From NCBI GenBank assembly GCA_003511825.1, contig DOIU01000253.1:1-9934 (forward strand): 9,934 nt of DNA, in the 5' to 3' direction. The DNA comes from Gammaproteobacteria bacterium (GTDB lineage Bacteria > Pseudomonadota > Gammaproteobacteria > Granulosicoccales > Granulosicoccaceae). Each line of letters begins with the position of its first letter. The stretch's first letter is position 1. The translations under genes and the position numbers were made by a program. Below are positions 7,160-9,934 of this stretch, one piece after another. The notes beneath the pieces were generated by a model. It was not told where the DNA came from. It made no database searches and worked only from the letters and a program-made list of their open reading frames with translations.

Positions 7160-8086
7160 TCAATGTGATGGCAGCTCAAAGGCACCTATCGCGGGCTGCG
7201 ACGGACGCGGATTGCCGGCATGATCAACAAAAATATCCAAGCCATAGAGCGATTGGAAGGTGTCATACACCGCATGCCGCACATTGCTCCCAAGCGCCGG
7301 AGCCCCCTCGGACAAGGCAAAGTTGGCCTGGGACACATCAACCAACTTCGGATTGGCGAACACGCAGTGCGTGCACAACCCAGTCTCGGCGCGTAATGCG
7401 GCCAAATCCGCGACGCGATCAGCGCCGTTGGCTTCAATGTAGTAACTCTCCGTCGCATCGTCGAAAAACAGATTGCGATCCATCTGCACCGCACCAGCGT
7501 CATGTGCGATTAACGACAGATCAAAAAAGTGGTTCTCCGGGTGATCGTCTTTTTGACTGATAAGATTGCCGCTGATGTCCACAAATCCGGCGTAGATGGC
7601 GTTGATACCGTCGTGCACGTCATAGATCGTGTTATCGACCACGTAGCGATCCAAGACACCATGCCACAGCGCAATGGCCGTACCTTGGTGCCATGGATTG
7701 CCCGGATCATAATCTGCGTTGGACGACAGGGGGTGAATGTCATAAATCACATTGCCAACGATGTAGACATCATTCCCCGCCACACCAGAACCGGTATCTG
7801 ATTGTCGAATACCATAGACGCTGTTGTAACAGGTGTTATAGATGATCCAGAGATTGTGCTTATCGTATTGGTAGCCGAAGCAACTGCCCGCATTCGCCGC
7901 ACCATTGCCCCGAAAGTCATACGCGGTGTTCTGCGAGAGAATGACATCGGAGGCCTGCTTGATCCCAAACGCCGCCTGACGGTTCTGGTGAGCGACATTC
8001 TTGCCAATATAAATGTGATGGAGATAGCGATAGCTGTCTGCCCAGTTCGCCGCATTCACCTGGGCGCAATCGCCACTGATCCGCGT
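7160..8086 (-). pseudogene. C-terminal part of the beta-helix lipoprotein, cut off by an in-frame TGA
   Basis: This is the same reading frame as the segment at 8087-9445, continuing directly after TGA at 8087-8089 for 308 codons. It resumes TRISGDCAQVNAANWADSYR and keeps the parallel beta-helix pattern: short turns of alternating hydrophobic strands with Asn/Asp/Gly bends, such as HHIYIGKNVAHQNRQ, SDVILSQNTAYDFRG, VYIVGNVIYDI and RYVVDNTIYDV. It ends with the family-typical tail HAGNPRPSQPAIGAFELPSH and a TGA stop. An in-frame GTG at 8057-8059 could start a 299-residue product, but it has no Shine-Dalgarno sequence and lies inside the helix, so independent translation is unlikely. The remaining frame has no further stop or visible shift, so the break looks recent, is read through, or is a sequence error. 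Confidence 0.75.
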
Positions 8087-9445
8087 TCAGTAGTTCTCGA
8101 GAATCCACACCTGACTGAGTTCACTGGACGCATCTCTGCCCCATAAGCTCGGACCCACACCATGAAAATCGATATCCTCGGTGACGGTCCAATCGCCCAA
8201 GTTCTCAAAGTGATTGGCAAAGACCACGATGTTATCGATGGCATCCCCCTGTCCAGGGCGGATGGAAATTGCCGTTGCTGCGCCGGAAGGCTGCTGGCGA
8301 TTGACGAACCGCGAATGCCGAATGGCCACATGATGGCTGTCGCCCGAGACACTGATCGCACCGCCGGTGCCGCCATCAAAGTCCAAATGCTCTACAAACA
8401 CGTAGTGCGCGTCTTGTAAATCAAAGGTACCGAGTATCTTTGGCCGATTAGTCGCGCTTTCGCCGCGAATCCAGCACGGATCGGCGGCCGTACAATCAAA
8501 GGTGATCAAGCCATTTCTGGGTGTGCGCTCAAGCTTGGTGTTTTCGGGGAAGGTGCCGTGCAACTCAATATACGCCCCTGCCGGCACATTTTCTGGCAAG
8601 GTTTTGCGCGGCGCATCCGGCGCGCCCTCACCATTGCGATCATCGCCGAGCGTATAGTCGATGTAATAGGTGTTATTGGCTTGCCAGTCGATGTCTGTGG
8701 GCGCCTGAGTTTCTATGGGATGCAGGCCCTCCGCCCACTCCAAACCCGGATCGGGTATACCGATCGGCGACTGATACCCCGACACGATGATGTCACGTTG
8801 ACGGGTCAGCGTGACGACGATGTCGGCGTTATTGTTCGCGCGATCGGTCGCAGTGACCGTGACTTCATTCAGACCAACGGACAGCGCCAGCGCATCAATG
8901 TGCCAACGGGTATCGTCTGCTGCGCTTTTGATGGCATCGCCATCCCCCGTGCAACCTTGCGTACACACCCAGCGCACACCTTGGATCACGTCGTTATCTT
9001 CTGCAGCGACGATTACATCAATCGTGGCCGTGTCATGCGAAACGGTAGTGAGGGTCGGGGCAATCAGCGACACAACGGGTTGCTGTGTGTCGCTGATTGC
9101 ATCTTGGGGTGCAAATTCAGCGGTCACATTTTTGTCACTGTCTAGCATTAGTTGACACTGATCCGACGCGACTGCCGCACAATCACCCTGCCAACCCACA
9201 AACTCGTAGCCATTATCCGGGATGGCAGACAAAACCACCTCGGCGGCCATATCCAACGTGGTCGAGCATGCGTCTCTACAGGGCGCGCCAACACCTTCAA
9301 TGCGCCCACCCGTCTCTGCCACGACCTGCAATTTGTACGTATCGCCGGACCCCGCAGGATTTTGGTCTGACACCGACTTAACGATATCACTACAAGCCGC
9401 AGCCATTACCCCGACTAAGGTTAATAAAAAAAGTGTTGCTGACAT
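8087..9445 (-). CDS. Putative secreted lipoprotein with InlB-like, Ig-like and beta-helix domains (N-terminal part)
   Basis: Specific function unknown. The ATG at 9443-9445 is chosen because GGAGAGG lies 5 nt upstream; the in-frame GTG at 9500-9502 lacks such a site. Residues 1-18 (MSATLFLLTLVGVMAAAC) look like a lipoprotein signal with Cys18 as the lipidated residue, though there is no Lys or Arg before the hydrophobic core. Residues about 36-113 resemble the divergent InlB B-repeat (LQVVAETGGRIEG, NGYEFVGWQGDC, NVTAEF). Residues about 122-216 are Ig/cadherin-like (VGLNEVTVTATDRANNNAD). Parallel beta-helix turns begin near 290 (AYIELHGTF, HYVFVEHLDFDGG, HHVAIRHSRF). Paired cysteines (CRDAC, CTQGC) suggest disulfides in the periplasm or at the cell surface. 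A TGA follows residue 452, and the same frame then continues for 308 codons; the intact protein would be about 761 residues. Beta-helix proteins of this kind are often polysaccharide-active or adhesive, but no catalytic residue can be named here. Confidence 0.8.
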   Translation of the reverse strand: MSATLFLLTLVGVMAAACSDIVKSVSDQNPAGSGDTYKLQVVAETGGRIEGVGAPCRDACSTTLDMAAEVVLSAIPDNGYEFVGWQGDCAAVASDQCQLMLDSDKNVTAEFAPQDAISDTQQPVVSLIAPTLTTVSHDTATIDVIVAAEDNDVIQGVRWVCTQGCTGDGDAIKSAADDTRWHIDALALSVGLNEVTVTATDRANNNADIVVTLTRQRDIIVSGYQSPIGIPDPGLEWAEGLHPIETQAPTDIDWQANNTYYIDYTLGDDRNGEGAPDAPRKTLPENVPAGAYIELHGTFPENTKLERTPRNGLITFDCTAADPCWIRGESATNRPKILGTFDLQDAHYVFVEHLDFDGGTGGAISVSGDSHHVAIRHSRFVNRQQPSGAATAISIRPGQGDAIDNIVVFANHFENLGDWTVTEDIDFHGVGPSLWGRDASSELSQVWILENY

Positions 9446-9450
9446 GATTA

Positions 9451-9457
9451 CCTCTCC
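9451..9457 (-). promoter_or_regulatory. Ribosome binding site of the beta-helix lipoprotein
   Basis: GGAGAGG lies 5 nt before the ATG at 9443-9445. This fixes the start and with it the lipoprotein signal peptide. Confidence 0.75.
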
Positions 9458-9934
9458 ATTGCATAGTGCTGTATTTAGCGAGATAACCGAGCAGCAAACC
9501 ACAAACCATACTTGTATATTTTTCTATCAGGATTTCTGATTAAAGGAAAACAAGACGAGCATTGCTGAACCCTTTCAATCAGCGGAAAACCCCCTAAACC
9601 TAACCCAAAAAAATACAAGCAAGGTACAGATTAAAATCCACTTTAAAAACTGGCTCAGCCGACGAAGGTTGTTTAAGAGAAGACACACCAGAATAAAATC
9701 CAAGCAATATCAAAAAAACTGATGTATATGAACAGAACACTGGGGATGACAACCGTTTTTACGAGACATAAGCCCCAACAATAACCCAAAGCATCAACCT
9801 GGCTTATGATCCAGCAAGGGGCACCATGATCAACCTAACCAAGATCATCAGTAGAAAATCGATGATGAATGTCTTGATGCTCAGAGCAGCTCGTTAACCA
9901 AGATTCACGCCCATGCGCTCAATGCGCTCAATGC
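9458..9934. other. AT-rich flank without a convincing gene
   Basis: About 480 nt upstream of the lipoprotein gene, clearly richer in A and T than the operon. All longer frames are stopped. I see no clear promoter for the lipoprotein: AT-rich boxes occur around 9505-9560 but none with good spacing. On the plus strand a 23-codon frame (9826-9897) has a purine-rich AAGGGG ahead of it. A 10-bp direct repeat TAACCAAGAT occurs at 9836-9845 and 9895-9904. A short tandem repeat starts at the right edge. Confidence 0.6.
9914..9934. repeat. 9-bp tandem repeat cut by the window edge
   Basis: The unit TGCGCTCAA occurs at 9914-9922 and 9923-9931, and a third copy begins at 9932. Total copy number cannot be seen. 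Confidence 0.6.

Noticed and set aside
7108..7560. 150-codon plus-strand frame near the end of the beta-helix gene
   Set aside because: It is mostly antisense to the beta-helix coding sequence, has a low-complexity composition of His, Arg, Pro and Ser, and no family match.
8047..8089. TGA at 8087-8089 as a selenocysteine codon
   Set aside because: A small GGCG/CGCC hairpin follows about 12 nt after the TGA, but the stem is only 4 bp and the loop (ATTG) does not resemble a bacterial SECIS loop. Beta-helix proteins are not a known selenoprotein family.

Overview
The left 6.8 kb is the conserved translation and transcription operon of gammaproteobacteria, rimP-nusA-infB-rbfA-truB-rpsO-pnp. It lies entirely on the minus strand, so it is transcribed from about 6.8 kb down to base 1. 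Gene order, the long IF2 with an IF2-associated N-terminal domain, and NusA with two C-terminal acidic repeats all point to a gammaproteobacterium. The lipoprotein described below suggests a free-living, possibly marine one. Genus cannot be set from sequence reading alone. TGA is a normal stop codon here (rbfA ends with it).

Layout from right to left in the direction of transcription: 9446-9934 is an AT-rich flank with no convincing gene. 7160-9445 holds one long reading frame for a secreted lipoprotein with an InlB-like repeat, an Ig-like region and a right-handed parallel beta-helix; it is cut by a single in-frame TGA at 8087-8089. 6797-7159 is a gene-free stretch of about 360 nt that holds a promoter-like pair, a strongly foldable RNA segment and a perfect intrinsic terminator. 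This is either a small RNA gene or an attenuated leader of the rimP operon. After the terminator comes a second promoter-like pair, then the operon.

The operon genes work together. RimP and RbfA mature the 30S subunit. NusA controls pausing, termination and antitermination. IF2 places initiator tRNA. TruB makes pseudouridine 55 in tRNA. S15 is a primary 16S rRNA binder, and PNPase degrades RNA. Gaps are short (16-69 nt) except before rpsO, which has its own promoter and a terminator-like hairpin in its leader. The rpsO-pnp gap is only 21 nt.

The most interesting parts are the structured RNA/terminator unit ahead of rimP-nusA-infB and the nonsense-interrupted beta-helix lipoprotein. I saw no CRISPR array, insertion sequence, tRNA, rRNA or defence system.
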